From JAOAFX01 sp049700315 (GTDB taxonomy: Bacteria; Hydrothermota; Tepidihabitantia; SM23-42; JAOAFX01): DNA of 31,809 bases. Both the position numbers and the translations under genes were made by a program. This document shows, in pieces, positions 1-7,393 of the stretch (position 1 is the first letter of the stretch; each line of letters starts with the position of its first letter). The notes beneath the pieces are model-generated. The model saw nothing but the letters and a program-made list of their open reading frames with translations. It did no database searches and was not told the DNA's origin. The stretch covers positions 1-31,809 of the forward strand of contig JBNAVN010000029.1 in NCBI GenBank assembly GCA_049700315.1, given 5' to 3'.

Positions 1-181
1 AAATTACGAATGAGTGTTTCATCGTAAGTATATCTATTTTCCTTTAATTGACAAATCTTTTATATTATATCTTGAAGGGAGAGGATTAAGGCGAGGGTGA
101 AAGGGGTTTTCAAGGGGTGAGACCCCTTGATGATGATGTTCATAAAATTGTGCTTCTCATTTATTTCTCAATATGAGTCGC
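1..181. other. Left-edge intergenic region with a hairpin
   Basis: I see no gene in this stretch. It holds a purine-rich GGGTGAAA-type tract (about 76-120) and a perfect 9-base-pair hairpin at 110-130 (CAAGGGGT, loop GAG, ACCCCTTG). No T-run follows on either strand, so it is not a standard intrinsic terminator. A similar GGGTGAAA tract recurs at 23307-23351. The TTGACA at 48-53 has no -10 box at the right distance. Confidence 0.5.
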
Positions 182-209
182 TTGACACAAACTGTTGAAT
201 TATTATAAT
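182..209 (+). promoter_or_regulatory. Promoter of the helicase gene
   Basis: A perfect TTGACA lies at 182-187 and a perfect TATAAT at 204-209, with a 16-base spacer. The expected transcription start is near 216, only about six bases before the ATG at 222. This argues against the upstream in-frame TTG at 195, which lies inside the promoter spacer. Confidence 0.8.
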
Positions 210-221
210 TGTCTTAACTTT

Positions 222-1787
222 ATGAAAAATCTTGAACATATAGAACTCAATGAGCAGTTCAAGAGGGCGATTGATTTGATGGAGAATACGGATAAGAATG
301 TCTTTATTACCGGTAAGGCAGGGACTGGAAAGTCAACGCTCCTTGAATATTTTCGTTCAATCACTCAGAAAAAGATTGTGGTGCTTGCACCAACCGGTGT
401 TGCAGCGCTGAATGTCCAGGGTGAGACGATTCACTCATTCTTTGGATTTAAACCCGATGTTACTATCCAGAATATAAAAAAGTTGAGACCCGAAGGTGCC
501 CGCACCTATAAACAGATTGATGTCATTGTGATAGATGAGATTTCAATGGTCCGTGCTGATTTGCTTGATTGCGTAGACTATTTTCTCAGATTGAATGGCA
601 GTGATTCCAAAAAACCATTTGGCGGAGTCCAGATGATTTTTATCGGTGATTTGTATCAGTTGCCTCCGGTTGTCACCTCAAAGGAAAAGAGAATATTCAG
701 CGAACATTATCAGAGTGCATATTTCTTTGATGCCAATGTCTTTAAAAATTTGCCGATGGAATTTATTGAACTTGAGAAGGTATATCGTCAAAAGGATGAA
801 GAATTCATTGAGTTGTTGAACAAAATAAGAAATAATACAGTAAATGAAGAACACATAAGATTATTAAATCGTCGGGTCGGTTCTCTCATTGAACAAAAAC
901 CGGATGATTTTGTTGTCTATCTTACAACGCTGAATGAAATGGCATACAGGATAAATAATGAGTATTTGAATAGACTGCCCGGGAAGGCATATGAGTTTAC
1001 TGCCAATATTACAGGTGAATTTGATAGAAACTCTTTTCCTACAGATTTTACACTTTCAATAAAAAAAGACGCCCAGGTGATGATGTTGAATAATGATTCA
1101 AAAAGGCGATGGGTGAATGGCTCCTTAGGAAGGGTTGTCAATGTTAAGTATGATAGAGAAGAAGGTTATTATTTGATTGGAATTCAATTGCAGAATGGAA
1201 AAAAAGTTTATGTGGAACCATTTACCTGGGAGATTTTTCACTATGAATATAATGAAAATACCAAGACGATTGAAACAGAGACCATTGGAACTTTTACCCA
1301 ATATCCTTTGAAACTTGCCTGGGCAGTGACGATACATAAGAGCCAGGGAAAGACATTTGATAAAGTAATAATTGATGTAGGTAGGGGAACATTTGCCGGT
1401 GGCCAGGTCTATGTTGCGCTTAGTAGATGCACTTCATTTGAAGGGATAAGCCTTGTAAAACCGATTAAGAAAGGGCATATATTTACTGATAGGAAGATTG
1501 TGAAGTTTTTGACCAATTTTCAATACAAATTATCGGAAAGGGAAATTTCACTTGAAAAAAAGATTGAGATTCTAAAAAATGCGATTGCCAATCAATCTTT
1601 CCTTGAAATTGTTTATTTAAAACCGAACGATGAAAAGAGCCGGCGCATAATTAAACCACTTGAAGTTGGGGAGTTTGATTTTCAGGGTAAAAAATTTTTC
1701 GGTGTCAGGGCTTATTGCGAGAAGCGAAAAGAAGAACGAAGATTCAGGATTGATAGGATACTTGAAATGCAGATCTTAAATGAGTGA
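222..1787 (+). CDS. PIF1-family DNA helicase with C-terminal WYL domain
   Basis: This is a superfamily 1B ATP-dependent DNA helicase of the PIF1/RecD2 type, 521 residues, expected to act on DNA in the cytoplasm. Visible motifs are Walker A GKAGTGKST (about residues 31-39), Walker B VIVIDEISMV, the IGDLYQLPPV motif III, and the late helicase motifs TIHKSQGKTFD and YVALSRC. The last 70 or so residues (from IANQSFLEIVYLKP to the end) look like a WYL domain: a strand ending in VYLKP, RRIIKPLE, then RAYCEKRKEERRFRIDRI. WYL domains bind nucleic acid or nucleotide ligands and are frequent in DNA-damage and defence regulators. Start: the frame is open from TTG 195, but the promoter overlaps that codon, so ATG 222 is chosen. 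No Shine-Dalgarno precedes it, so the mRNA is probably nearly leaderless. It overlaps the next gene by 8 bases, suggesting coupled translation. PIF1 identity is firm; the WYL call is good but was made by eye. Confidence 0.9.
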   Translation: MKNLEHIELNEQFKRAIDLMENTDKNVFITGKAGTGKSTLLEYFRSITQKKIVVLAPTGVAALNVQGETIHSFFGFKPDVTIQNIKKLRPEGARTYKQIDVIVIDEISMVRADLLDCVDYFLRLNGSDSKKPFGGVQMIFIGDLYQLPPVVTSKEKRIFSEHYQSAYFFDANVFKNLPMEFIELEKVYRQKDEEFIELLNKIRNNTVNEEHIRLLNRRVGSLIEQKPDDFVVYLTTLNEMAYRINNEYLNRLPGKAYEFTANITGEFDRNSFPTDFTLSIKKDAQVMMLNNDSKRRWVNGSLGRVVNVKYDREEGYYLIGIQLQNGKKVYVEPFTWEIFHYEYNENTKTIETETIGTFTQYPLKLAWAVTIHKSQGKTFDKVIIDVGRGTFAGGQVYVALSRCTSFEGISLVKPIKKGHIFTDRKIVKFLTNFQYKLSEREISLEKKIEILKNAIANQSFLEIVYLKPNDEKSRRIIKPLEVGEFDFQGKKFFGVRAYCEKRKEERRFRIDRILEMQILNE

Positions 1788-2301
1788 GATTAAAAACATT
1801 CTTTTGACTGGTCTGCCTGGAGTGGGGAAGACGACGATTATAAGAAAGATCGTTGAGAAATTGAAGGATAAATGTGCGGGATTTTATACTGAAGAAGTCA
1901 GGGAGCATAATAAAAGGATTGGTTTCAAATTGATAACTTTGAATGGTCGAAGTTGTATAATGGCACATAAAAATATGGAAAGTTATTATCGCGTGGGCAA
2001 ATATGGAGTGAATATTGAGTGTATAGAAGAGACTGGTGTGAAGGCTATAAAAAATGCTATAGCACAAAATAAAATAATAATAATTGATGAGATTGGAAAG
2101 ATGGAACTCTTTTCTGAAGAATTTAAAAAGGCTGTTATTGATGCACTCAATTCAAAATGCCCTGTCCTGGCAACGATTCTCTATTTAACAAATTCATTCT
2201 GCGACAAAATCAAAAAGCGAGAAGATGTTAAAGTTTTTGAAGTTACACATTCAAATCGCAATCAATTGGTTCAACAGATAATTGAAATAATGTTATCGTA
2301 A
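1780..2301 (+). CDS. THEP1-type nucleoside-triphosphatase
   Basis: This 173-residue P-loop protein matches the THEP1/DUF265 family in length and motif order. Walker A is GLPGVGKTT (residues 10-18). The GFYTEEVRE stretch, typical of the family, comes next. Walker B IIIIDEIGKMELFS is the strongest family marker. The family hydrolyses NTPs slowly in vitro and its cellular role is unsettled; a nucleotide or nucleic-acid kinase-like role has been suggested. The ATG at 1780 lies inside the last codons of the helicase gene (ATGAGTGA, 8-base overlap), so the two are almost certainly co-transcribed and translationally coupled. No separate promoter is visible. Whether it works with the helicase is inference from the overlap only. 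Confidence 0.88.
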   Translation: MSEIKNILLTGLPGVGKTTIIRKIVEKLKDKCAGFYTEEVREHNKRIGFKLITLNGRSCIMAHKNMESYYRVGKYGVNIECIEETGVKAIKNAIAQNKIIIIDEIGKMELFSEEFKKAVIDALNSKCPVLATILYLTNSFCDKIKKREDVKVFEVTHSNRNQLVQQIIEIMLS

Positions 2302-2330
2302 TTGGTGAGTTGCCTAATATAAATCGTCTG

Positions 2331-2376
2331 TCGTTATACGGTTTCGCTGCCCGTTTCGTTACACCGTTTCGTCTGG
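2331..2376. repeat. Dispersed repeat, copy A
   Basis: The stretch beginning TCGTTATACGGTTTCGCTGC is a near-identical reverse complement of 23622-23660 (about 33 of 36 positions match), 21 kb away. The ending CGTTTCGTCTGG also resembles pieces of the same repeat cluster. It sits in the 188-base gap after the THEP1 gene. The rest of the gap holds TTGACT at 2456-2461 with AT-rich candidate -10 boxes at sub-optimal spacing. Confidence 0.7.
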
Positions 2377-2489
2377 AGGTGAAATTGAAAAGTCGCTACT
2401 TTAATTTTTTATGTGTTTCGCAAGGCTTTACGTGGAGAGGTCAGCATTTTATACCTTGACTTTTATCGGAAACTATATTATCATATATT

Positions 2490-2684
2490 ATGAAAAAAAT
2501 CAGACGAAGTGGCGAAGAAAAGATTTTTGAGAAAGCACTTAAGTATGAAAAAATCCTTTCCAAAAAATTTCCGGATATAAATCCGCATGACTTACATCTT
2601 ATAATTCTGAATCTCATAAAACCAAAATCCTGGCCAAGGCGGTTTTTATTGCGACGATTGAAAAAGGGTGGTTATGTCCCTTGA
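2490..2684 (+). CDS. Small basic protein paired with nucleotidyltransferase
   Basis: I do not recognise this 64-residue protein. It is very rich in lysine and arginine, with a charged first half (MKKIRRSGEEKIFEKALKYE), a central NPHDLHLIILNLIKP segment and a basic tail PRRFLLRRLKKGG. It has no signal peptide or membrane segment. Its stop lies 10 bases inside the downstream nucleotidyltransferase gene (start 2674), so the two are translationally coupled. A small basic protein directly before a nucleotidyltransferase-fold protein is the layout of many toxin-antitoxin and abortive-infection pairs, so an antitoxin or accessory role is possible but unproven. The ATG at 2490 has no Shine-Dalgarno and lies just below a promoter-like TTGACT (2456) and AT-rich -10 region, so it may be read from a leaderless mRNA. 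Confidence 0.65.
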   Translation: MKKIRRSGEEKIFEKALKYEKILSKKFPDINPHDLHLIILNLIKPKSWPRRFLLRRLKKGGYVP

Positions 2685-3150
2685 CGAAGTTATATTAGTA
2701 AGAATTCTTGAGGCATTAAAAGAGGTGAAATTAGAAGCAATTCTTGTCGGCAATGCCGCTTGCGCATTGCAGGGTGTCCCGGTGATGACGCAGGACATTG
2801 ACTTTTTTATAAGAGATACACCACTTAACCGCAAAAAAATCGCACGCTTTGCAAAGTATTTGAATCTTTTCTCATTGAAGCCCGATGATGTCTTGAGCGA
2901 GACGATTAGAACATTAAATAAGAAAATGATTGTTGATTTTGTTTTTAGGTTGGGCAGCAGGCAGACATTTGAAAGGGTAAGGGCAAAGTCTTCAAAAATA
3001 AAAATTGGTAAATATTATTGTATTGTTGCTTCACTTGAAGATGTTTTGCAGGCAAAAAAGGAAGCAAATCGTGTCAAAGACAGGGCAGTGCTCAAACTTA
3101 TTGAAGATACCATAAGAGTAAAGAAGGCATTGAAGAATAAAAAGCAGTAA
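2674..3150 (+). CDS. Nucleotidyltransferase-fold protein (AbiEii/DUF6036-like)
   Basis: This 158-residue protein has the layout of minimal nucleotidyltransferases: ILVGNAACALQG (residues 23-34), then TQDIDFF with carboxylates D41 and D43, and a third carboxylate in MIVDFVF (D88). The late IVASLEDVLQAKKEANRVKD segment is the helical piece seen in DUF6036/AbiEii-like proteins. Members of this superfamily transfer NMP groups to proteins, tRNA or antibiotics, and several are type II or IV toxins. ATG 2674 is preferred to the in-frame GTG at 2668, because the AAAAAGGG ribosome site (2661-2668) would overlap the GTG and sits 5 bases before the ATG. It overlaps the 64-residue gene by 11 bases. The usual GSxxR motif is replaced by GNAACALQG, which is normal for this subgroup. 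The substrate cannot be told from sequence. Confidence 0.75.
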   Translation: MSLDEVILVRILEALKEVKLEAILVGNAACALQGVPVMTQDIDFFIRDTPLNRKKIARFAKYLNLFSLKPDDVLSETIRTLNKKMIVDFVFRLGSRQTFERVRAKSSKIKIGKYYCIVASLEDVLQAKKEANRVKDRAVLKLIEDTIRVKKALKNKKQ

Positions 3151-3169
3151 TTAAAGTCTTCAATATAAT

Positions 3170-3193
3170 AGGCAAAAATCGTGCCTGTTTTTT
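3170..3193 (+). terminator. Weak intrinsic terminator after the nucleotidyltransferase
   Basis: A five-base-pair stem AGGCA (3170-3174) and TGCCT (3182-3186) is followed by G and six Ts. It lies 20 bases after the stop of the nucleotidyltransferase gene. The stem is short, so efficiency may be modest. Confidence 0.5.
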
Positions 3194-3287
3194 GTGTAGA
3201 AGTTATGAAATTTCGTGCCTTTTTGATTATATACGCACAAAAATAGGTAGCAATGTACATATATTGTGCAAAAATGTAATCTTTATA

Positions 3288-3315
3288 TTGACTTTTGATG
3301 TCTGCTAAATAGAAT
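3288..3315 (+). promoter_or_regulatory. Promoter of the first DUF4139 unit
   Basis: TTGACT (3288-3293) and TAGAAT (3310-3315) are separated by 16 bases. The predicted start at about 3322 falls on the ATG of the 34-codon frame at 3323 and leaves a leader of about 120 bases before the DUF4139 gene. Confidence 0.65.
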
Positions 3316-3322
3316 ATTTAAG

Positions 3323-3427
3323 ATGAGTAAACTAAATCTTTTTATTCTGCTTAATGTTATCTTGGTGTTAGAGGGGATGGCAGATAGGGTGTTTGCCACC
3401 GATATTTTTATGCATTTAGATATTTAA
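3323..3427 (+). CDS. Possible 34-residue secreted or leader peptide
   Basis: This short frame is open from ATG 3323 to TAA 3427, and its ATG is exactly where transcription should begin. The product looks like a signal sequence: MSKLNLFILLNVILVLEGM, then a polar tail ADRVFATDIFMHLDI with a possible cleavage site near VFA-T. It ends 17 bases before the next ATG, and the Shine-Dalgarno AAAGGGGG of the DUF4139 gene lies in between. It could be a real small exported peptide, a leader peptide, or the remnant of a longer secreted protein. I recognise no family. Confidence 0.35.
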   Translation: MSKLNLFILLNVILVLEGMADRVFATDIFMHLDI

Positions 3428-3444
3428 TTTGCAAAGGGGGTTTA

Positions 3445-5010
3445 ATGTTAACTTTACTTTTTTTGCTTGCCATCACTGTAGATTCAAAGATTGATTCGGT
3501 GATAATCTACAGTGACAGAGTTATGGTATCACGGATTGCAAATGTCTATCTGGATAAATCTGGAGATTTAATCTTTGCAGATTTGCCAGGCAGTCTTGAT
3601 GACCAATCAATAAGAATAAAGTCAATCGGACTTGGTGTTGGTGAGGTTCAAATTCAAAAAGGTTATACTCCACAACCCCATCCAAGGGTGAAAGAACTCG
3701 ATGATAAAATAAAATCACTTGAACAGAAAGACCGTTCTCTCTCAGATGAAATTTTAGTAATAAAAGAAAAAGAGAAGTTCCTTCAAACGATTTCTGTTGG
3801 TGCACCGGATGTTATTTCTAAGGAGGTTTATACAGGAAAGATTTCTCCATCTGCCTGGGAACAGGGGCTAAAGTTTATGGTGGATGGTCTGCTCAGTGCC
3901 AAGGCACGTATTGCACAGATTGAAAGGCAACGTAAAGAGCTTACTACAGAAATTGATACTCTAAGAAGAAAACTCAATGATACAAAGGCAGTAATTGAAA
4001 ATAGAAAGACAATTAAATTTGATGTTTATCCGGAAAAGCCGGGCAATTATGAAATAGAATTAAATTATATCCTTTTCGGAGCGACCTGGAGGACATACTA
4101 TGAATTAAGGGCAAATCCTTCAAGTGGAAAGATTGGTATCACATATTTTGGAAAGATAAGTCAACGCACTGGTGAAGACTGGGAAGATGTGAAGATTGTG
4201 TTGAGTACGGGCAAACCTGCCTTAGGTGGCACAGCGCCGACACCAGAACCCTGGTATATATACTCCTATGAACATGAGAAAGAAACAATGGTTCCCAGGG
4301 CTGCACCTTCTCCATTGGCAATGGGGGTTGTTGCTGAAAAAGCGGCAATCACACAGACTCCACCATCAGCTCCACCGGTTCAAACCGGCATTGCAGTCTG
4401 GTATCCATTGCCTGGAAGATATTCAATCAAGAGCGGTGAAGCTGAGAAAAAAATTCAGATATATGAGACAGAGTTCAATGCGGATTATGAATATCTTATC
4501 ATTCCGAGGTTATCAGAACTTGCCTATTCAACCGGTAAATTCCAGAATAAATCAGATTATCTGTTTCTTGCTGGTGAGGCAGGCACTTATGTTGGCGATG
4601 ATTTTACTGGAAAGACAAGTTTTCCAAATCTCGCGCCTGAGGAATCAACAACTGTATCATTCGGTATAGATGAGATGATAAAAGTTCAAAGAGAACTCAA
4701 GAGATCAAAGGTCACCAAGGGTGGTCTGTTTAAGAAGACAAAGAAGCGTGAACTTGTTTATGAAAATTCAATCAAGAATTTCTGTGACAAAGAAATTACC
4801 TGCACAATCATTGATCAGGTCCCGGTTTCACAAGAGCCAGATATCAAAGTTGGAGACATAAAATTTGAGCCGAAGCCGAGTGAAGAAGATAAAGACCGCG
4901 GGATATATTACTGGAATATCACAATTAAACCCACAGAGGTATTCAAGATTAAAACATCATTCTCAGTTGAAGCACCGGAAACATCAAATATAGAAGAAAT
5001 GTTGTATTAA
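3445..5010 (+). CDS. Secreted DUF4139 (mucoidy inhibitor A-like) protein
   Basis: This 521-residue protein has the layout of the MuiA-like family. A short signal peptide (MLTLLFLLAITVDS) is followed by a DUF4140-type N-terminal beta domain (about 17-75, with DSVIIYSDRVMVSR and FADLPGSLDDQS). A coiled-coil region follows (about 80-195), then the DUF4139 beta domain (about 200-515) with LNYILFGATWRTYYELRA, QRTGEDWEDVKIVLSTGKPA and EYLIIPRLSELAY. A proline- and alanine-rich linker lies around residues 285-315. The molecular role of the family is unknown; the name comes from an effect on mucoid colony form. A strong AAAGGGGG ribosome site (3434-3441) precedes ATG 3445. A paralogue lacking the signal peptide lies at 9407, and a decayed copy of that paralogue starts 13 bases after this stop. 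Confidence 0.88.
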   Translation: MLTLLFLLAITVDSKIDSVIIYSDRVMVSRIANVYLDKSGDLIFADLPGSLDDQSIRIKSIGLGVGEVQIQKGYTPQPHPRVKELDDKIKSLEQKDRSLSDEILVIKEKEKFLQTISVGAPDVISKEVYTGKISPSAWEQGLKFMVDGLLSAKARIAQIERQRKELTTEIDTLRRKLNDTKAVIENRKTIKFDVYPEKPGNYEIELNYILFGATWRTYYELRANPSSGKIGITYFGKISQRTGEDWEDVKIVLSTGKPALGGTAPTPEPWYIYSYEHEKETMVPRAAPSPLAMGVVAEKAAITQTPPSAPPVQTGIAVWYPLPGRYSIKSGEAEKKIQIYETEFNADYEYLIIPRLSELAYSTGKFQNKSDYLFLAGEAGTYVGDDFTGKTSFPNLAPEESTTVSFGIDEMIKVQRELKRSKVTKGGLFKKTKKRELVYENSIKNFCDKEITCTIIDQVPVSQEPDIKVGDIKFEPKPSEEDKDRGIYYWNITIKPTEVFKIKTSFSVEAPETSNIEEMLY

Positions 5011-5023
5011 CAATAGGGTCATT

Positions 5024-5221
5024 ATGGCAGAATCGGAGATTTTTCCAAAGGCCGATACGGTCATAGTCTATCCAGACCGGGTGCAGGTTATAAAGGTTTG
5101 TGAAATCAGTCTCAATGAAAACTATGAGTGACTATCTATTTTTGAGTGGCGGAAGGTAATACATATGTTTGAGATGATTTGAGTAGAATCACAGAAGTGT
5201 AAAGATAGAATGGTTGATTTA
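5024..5221 (+). pseudogene. Fossil of a second DUF4139 gene (internally deleted)
   Basis: Three pieces of the 9407-10951 gene are fused here. Positions 5024-5118 match 9407-9501 with about six mismatches in 95 bases. About 5126-5183 match roughly 10495-10551 (GAGTGACTATCTATTTTTGA and onward), with one inserted G after GAGTGGC. From about 5183, GTAGAATCAC and what follows match about 10911-10945 near the 3' end. Two internal deletions and the single-base insertion destroy the frame, leaving a 35-codon stub. The first deletion joins two places that both carry an AATGG...GAAGCA sequence, so short direct homology may have caused it. The remnant shows that an almost identical second DUF4139 gene once lay in tandem behind the first. 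Confidence 0.9.
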
Positions 5222-5238
5222 AAGCTTCTAAAAAATAC

Positions 5239-5266
5239 TTGACTTGTTAAGTTCTATAGATATAAT
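5239..5266 (+). promoter_or_regulatory. Promoter of the LVIVD protein gene
   Basis: TTGACT (5239-5244) and TATAAT (5261-5266) have a 16-base spacer. The predicted start leaves a 14-base leader that consists almost entirely of the AAAGGGGG ribosome site (5274-5281) before ATG 5287. Confidence 0.75.
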
Positions 5267-5286
5267 TTTCTGTAAAGGGGGTAACT

Positions 5287-7386
5287 ATGAACTTCATATG
5301 TCCTTATTTTATCGTTATTATATTTTCAACCATGTCTCCTGTAGATAATTCAACCTTTGCCTATGATTCATCAAATGTGAGATTCATTGGAAACTGGCCA
5401 TTCGGTCCTTCACAGTCAGTGGCGTTTGATCAAGCCAGGAATCTTGTTTTTGCAGGTTCCGGAGGTGGGGTTAGTATTCTAAATGTTTCAAATCCTTCTA
5501 ACCCAGTGGAAATAGCCCAGATAAAATCGCGTGGTTTTGCAGAAGGATTGTTTTATTTGAATAATAGACTTTACATAGCAGCCGGGAAATATGGATTAGA
5601 AATATGGGATGTCACATCTCCAAATACACCATCAAGGTTAGGAAGAATCAACACACCCGGAAGGGCAAAGGATGTATATGTATCAGGTTCTTATGCCTAT
5701 GTTGCTGACTGGACAGATGGGATTAGAATTATAAATGTTTCTAATCCTGCTAATCCAGTTGAAGTTGGTAGTTGGGACAGTGATCCGGGTCTTGCGATGG
5801 CGGTTGTAGTATCGGGCAATTATGCTTATCTCGCTGATTATGATATGGGTGGATTGATCATCTTGAATGTTGCTGACCCATCCAATCCCTATCAAGTGGG
5901 AAATTATGATACACCGGGTTTTGCCTGGGATGTTTTCGTTTTGCCACCTTATGCATATATTGCTGATTTTGTTGCAGGATTTTTGATTCTGAATATCTCT
6001 GATCCTTCAAATCCATACTATGTAGGTTCCTGTTTTCCACAGGGCTGGTGCATGGGTGTCTGGATTTCCGGTAATTACGCCTATCTCACAAATTTTGATT
6101 CGGGTTTGAGAATAGTCAATATAAGCGATCCTTCTTCACCTTATGAAGTTGGTTATTATAACACTCCAGGGAATTCATATGAGGTGGTTCAATTTAGTGG
6201 TTTTGCATATGTTGCAGATGATTATGGAGGGCTGAGAATTGTGAATGTTTCAACCCCGAGCAATCCTTTTGAAGTAAGTTATTTCAATCCTTTAAATTAT
6301 GCAAGAAAGGTGTATGTCAGTGGCTCTTATGCATATATTGCAGATGACTTTGCTGGATTGCAAATAATAAATGTCTCCAATCCTTCTAATCCTGTAAGAG
6401 CAGGTTTGCTTGACACACCTGGCATTTCCTGGGATGTATTTGTAAGTAATAATATTGCCTATGTTGCAGATTATCTATCAATGAGAATAATTAATGTTTC
6501 ACTGCCTTCAAATCCAGTTGAACTCGGCTCGTGGCAAAGCCCTGGACTTGCATTAGCAGTCTATGTATCAGGTAATTATGCCTATGTTGCGGATTGGGAT
6601 TTTGGATTGAGAATTATCAATATTACAAACTCTTCTAATCCAGTAGAAGTTGGTTCATGTGATCCACCAACCTGGGCAAAGGATGTCTTTGTATCTGGTT
6701 ATTATGCCTATGTAGCAGATACATCAATGGGGCTTGTTATTATAAATGTATCAAACCCTTCAACACCTTCAATCGTTGGTGTCTGTGATATTCCTGGTTA
6801 TTCCTGGGGTGTTTATGTAGTAGGAAATTATGCCTATGTTCTTGATTGGTATCAGGGACTGCGCGTGATTAATGTATCAAACCCGAATAACCCTTATCAG
6901 GTCGGATTTTGCAGTCTTTCAGGATTTAATGAAGATATTGTCGTTGCTGGTTCCTATGCATATATTGCAGGTTATCAGACCGGATTGAGAATAATAGATA
7001 TCTCTGACCCTGCAAATCCCCAGGAAGTAGGATATTTTATAACTCCTGATTTAGCCTATGGGGTATTCGTTTCAGGCGGCAATACTTATATTGCTGATTA
7101 TGGGGCAGGGCTTCAGGTTTATCAAGGACCAATAGTTGGAATTGAAGAATCAAGAAGATACGAAACTGAATCTAATATATTGGCATATCCCAATCCAGTA
7201 ACAGATATGTTTAAAGCAAATCTTCCAAAGAATGAAAAACATCTAAAAATATTTGATGCATCGGGAAAATATCTTGGTATGTGTCAGCCTGTTAATGGAG
7301 AAGTTCATTTAAAAAATAACCTTAGACCCGGCGTTTACTTTTTGAAAGCAGAAAATCTCACAATAAGAATAGTAAAAATAGATTAA
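5287..7386 (+). CDS. Secreted LVIVD-repeat double beta-propeller, T9SS-type tail
   Basis: This 699-residue protein starts with a hydrophobic export signal (MNFICPYFIVIIFSTM). Fourteen LVIVD-type repeats of about 42 residues follow (residues 33 to about 613), with the recurring pattern VSGNYAYVADWxxGLRIINV, SNPxNPVEVGS. The last repeat is incomplete. LVIVD repeats form beta-propeller blades, and fourteen would fit two seven-bladed propellers. The C-terminal 75 residues, from ILAYPNPVTDMF to LRPGVYFLKAENLTIRIVKI, are a type IX secretion-like sorting domain, so the protein is probably delivered to the cell surface. The ligand is unknown; propellers of this type are usually structural or adhesive. 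It has its own promoter and a strong ribosome site. The next gene begins 7 bases after its stop, so the two form an operon. Confidence 0.9.
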   Translation: MNFICPYFIVIIFSTMSPVDNSTFAYDSSNVRFIGNWPFGPSQSVAFDQARNLVFAGSGGGVSILNVSNPSNPVEIAQIKSRGFAEGLFYLNNRLYIAAGKYGLEIWDVTSPNTPSRLGRINTPGRAKDVYVSGSYAYVADWTDGIRIINVSNPANPVEVGSWDSDPGLAMAVVVSGNYAYLADYDMGGLIILNVADPSNPYQVGNYDTPGFAWDVFVLPPYAYIADFVAGFLILNISDPSNPYYVGSCFPQGWCMGVWISGNYAYLTNFDSGLRIVNISDPSSPYEVGYYNTPGNSYEVVQFSGFAYVADDYGGLRIVNVSTPSNPFEVSYFNPLNYARKVYVSGSYAYIADDFAGLQIINVSNPSNPVRAGLLDTPGISWDVFVSNNIAYVADYLSMRIINVSLPSNPVELGSWQSPGLALAVYVSGNYAYVADWDFGLRIINITNSSNPVEVGSCDPPTWAKDVFVSGYYAYVADTSMGLVIINVSNPSTPSIVGVCDIPGYSWGVYVVGNYAYVLDWYQGLRVINVSNPNNPYQVGFCSLSGFNEDIVVAGSYAYIAGYQTGLRIIDISDPANPQEVGYFITPDLAYGVFVSGGNTYIADYGAGLQVYQGPIVGIEESRRYETESNILAYPNPVTDMFKANLPKNEKHLKIFDASGKYLGMCQPVNGEVHLKNNLRPGVYFLKAENLTIRIVKID
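5383..7128 (+). repeat. Fourteen tandem LVIVD-coding repeats of about 126 bases
   Basis: The DNA is a tandem array of roughly 126-base units encoding the LVIVD blades. Recurrent pieces are TATGCCTATGTTGC(A/T)GA and AATGTTTCAAATCCTTC. The units have diverged, but their nearly constant length of 41 to 44 codons argues for growth by unit duplication. The last unit (ITPDLAYGVF to LQVYQ) is shorter and leads into the sorting domain. Confidence 0.85.
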
Positions 7387-7393
7387 TCGGCAA

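Noticed and set aside
48..70. Promoter from TTGACA 48-53 with TATATT/TATTAT
   Set aside because: The AT-rich boxes are only 7 to 11 bases from the -35 box, too close to work as a -10 box.
110..130. Terminator at the left edge
   Set aside because: The hairpin is perfect, but no T-run follows on either strand.
195..221. TTG 195 as start of the helicase gene
   Set aside because: It lies in the spacer of a perfect promoter, upstream of the expected transcript start; ATG 222 fits better.
4226..4669. 147-codon frame inside the first DUF4139 gene
   Set aside because: It is a shadow in another frame of a clearly homologous protein, with low-complexity content from the proline-rich linker and no ribosome site.
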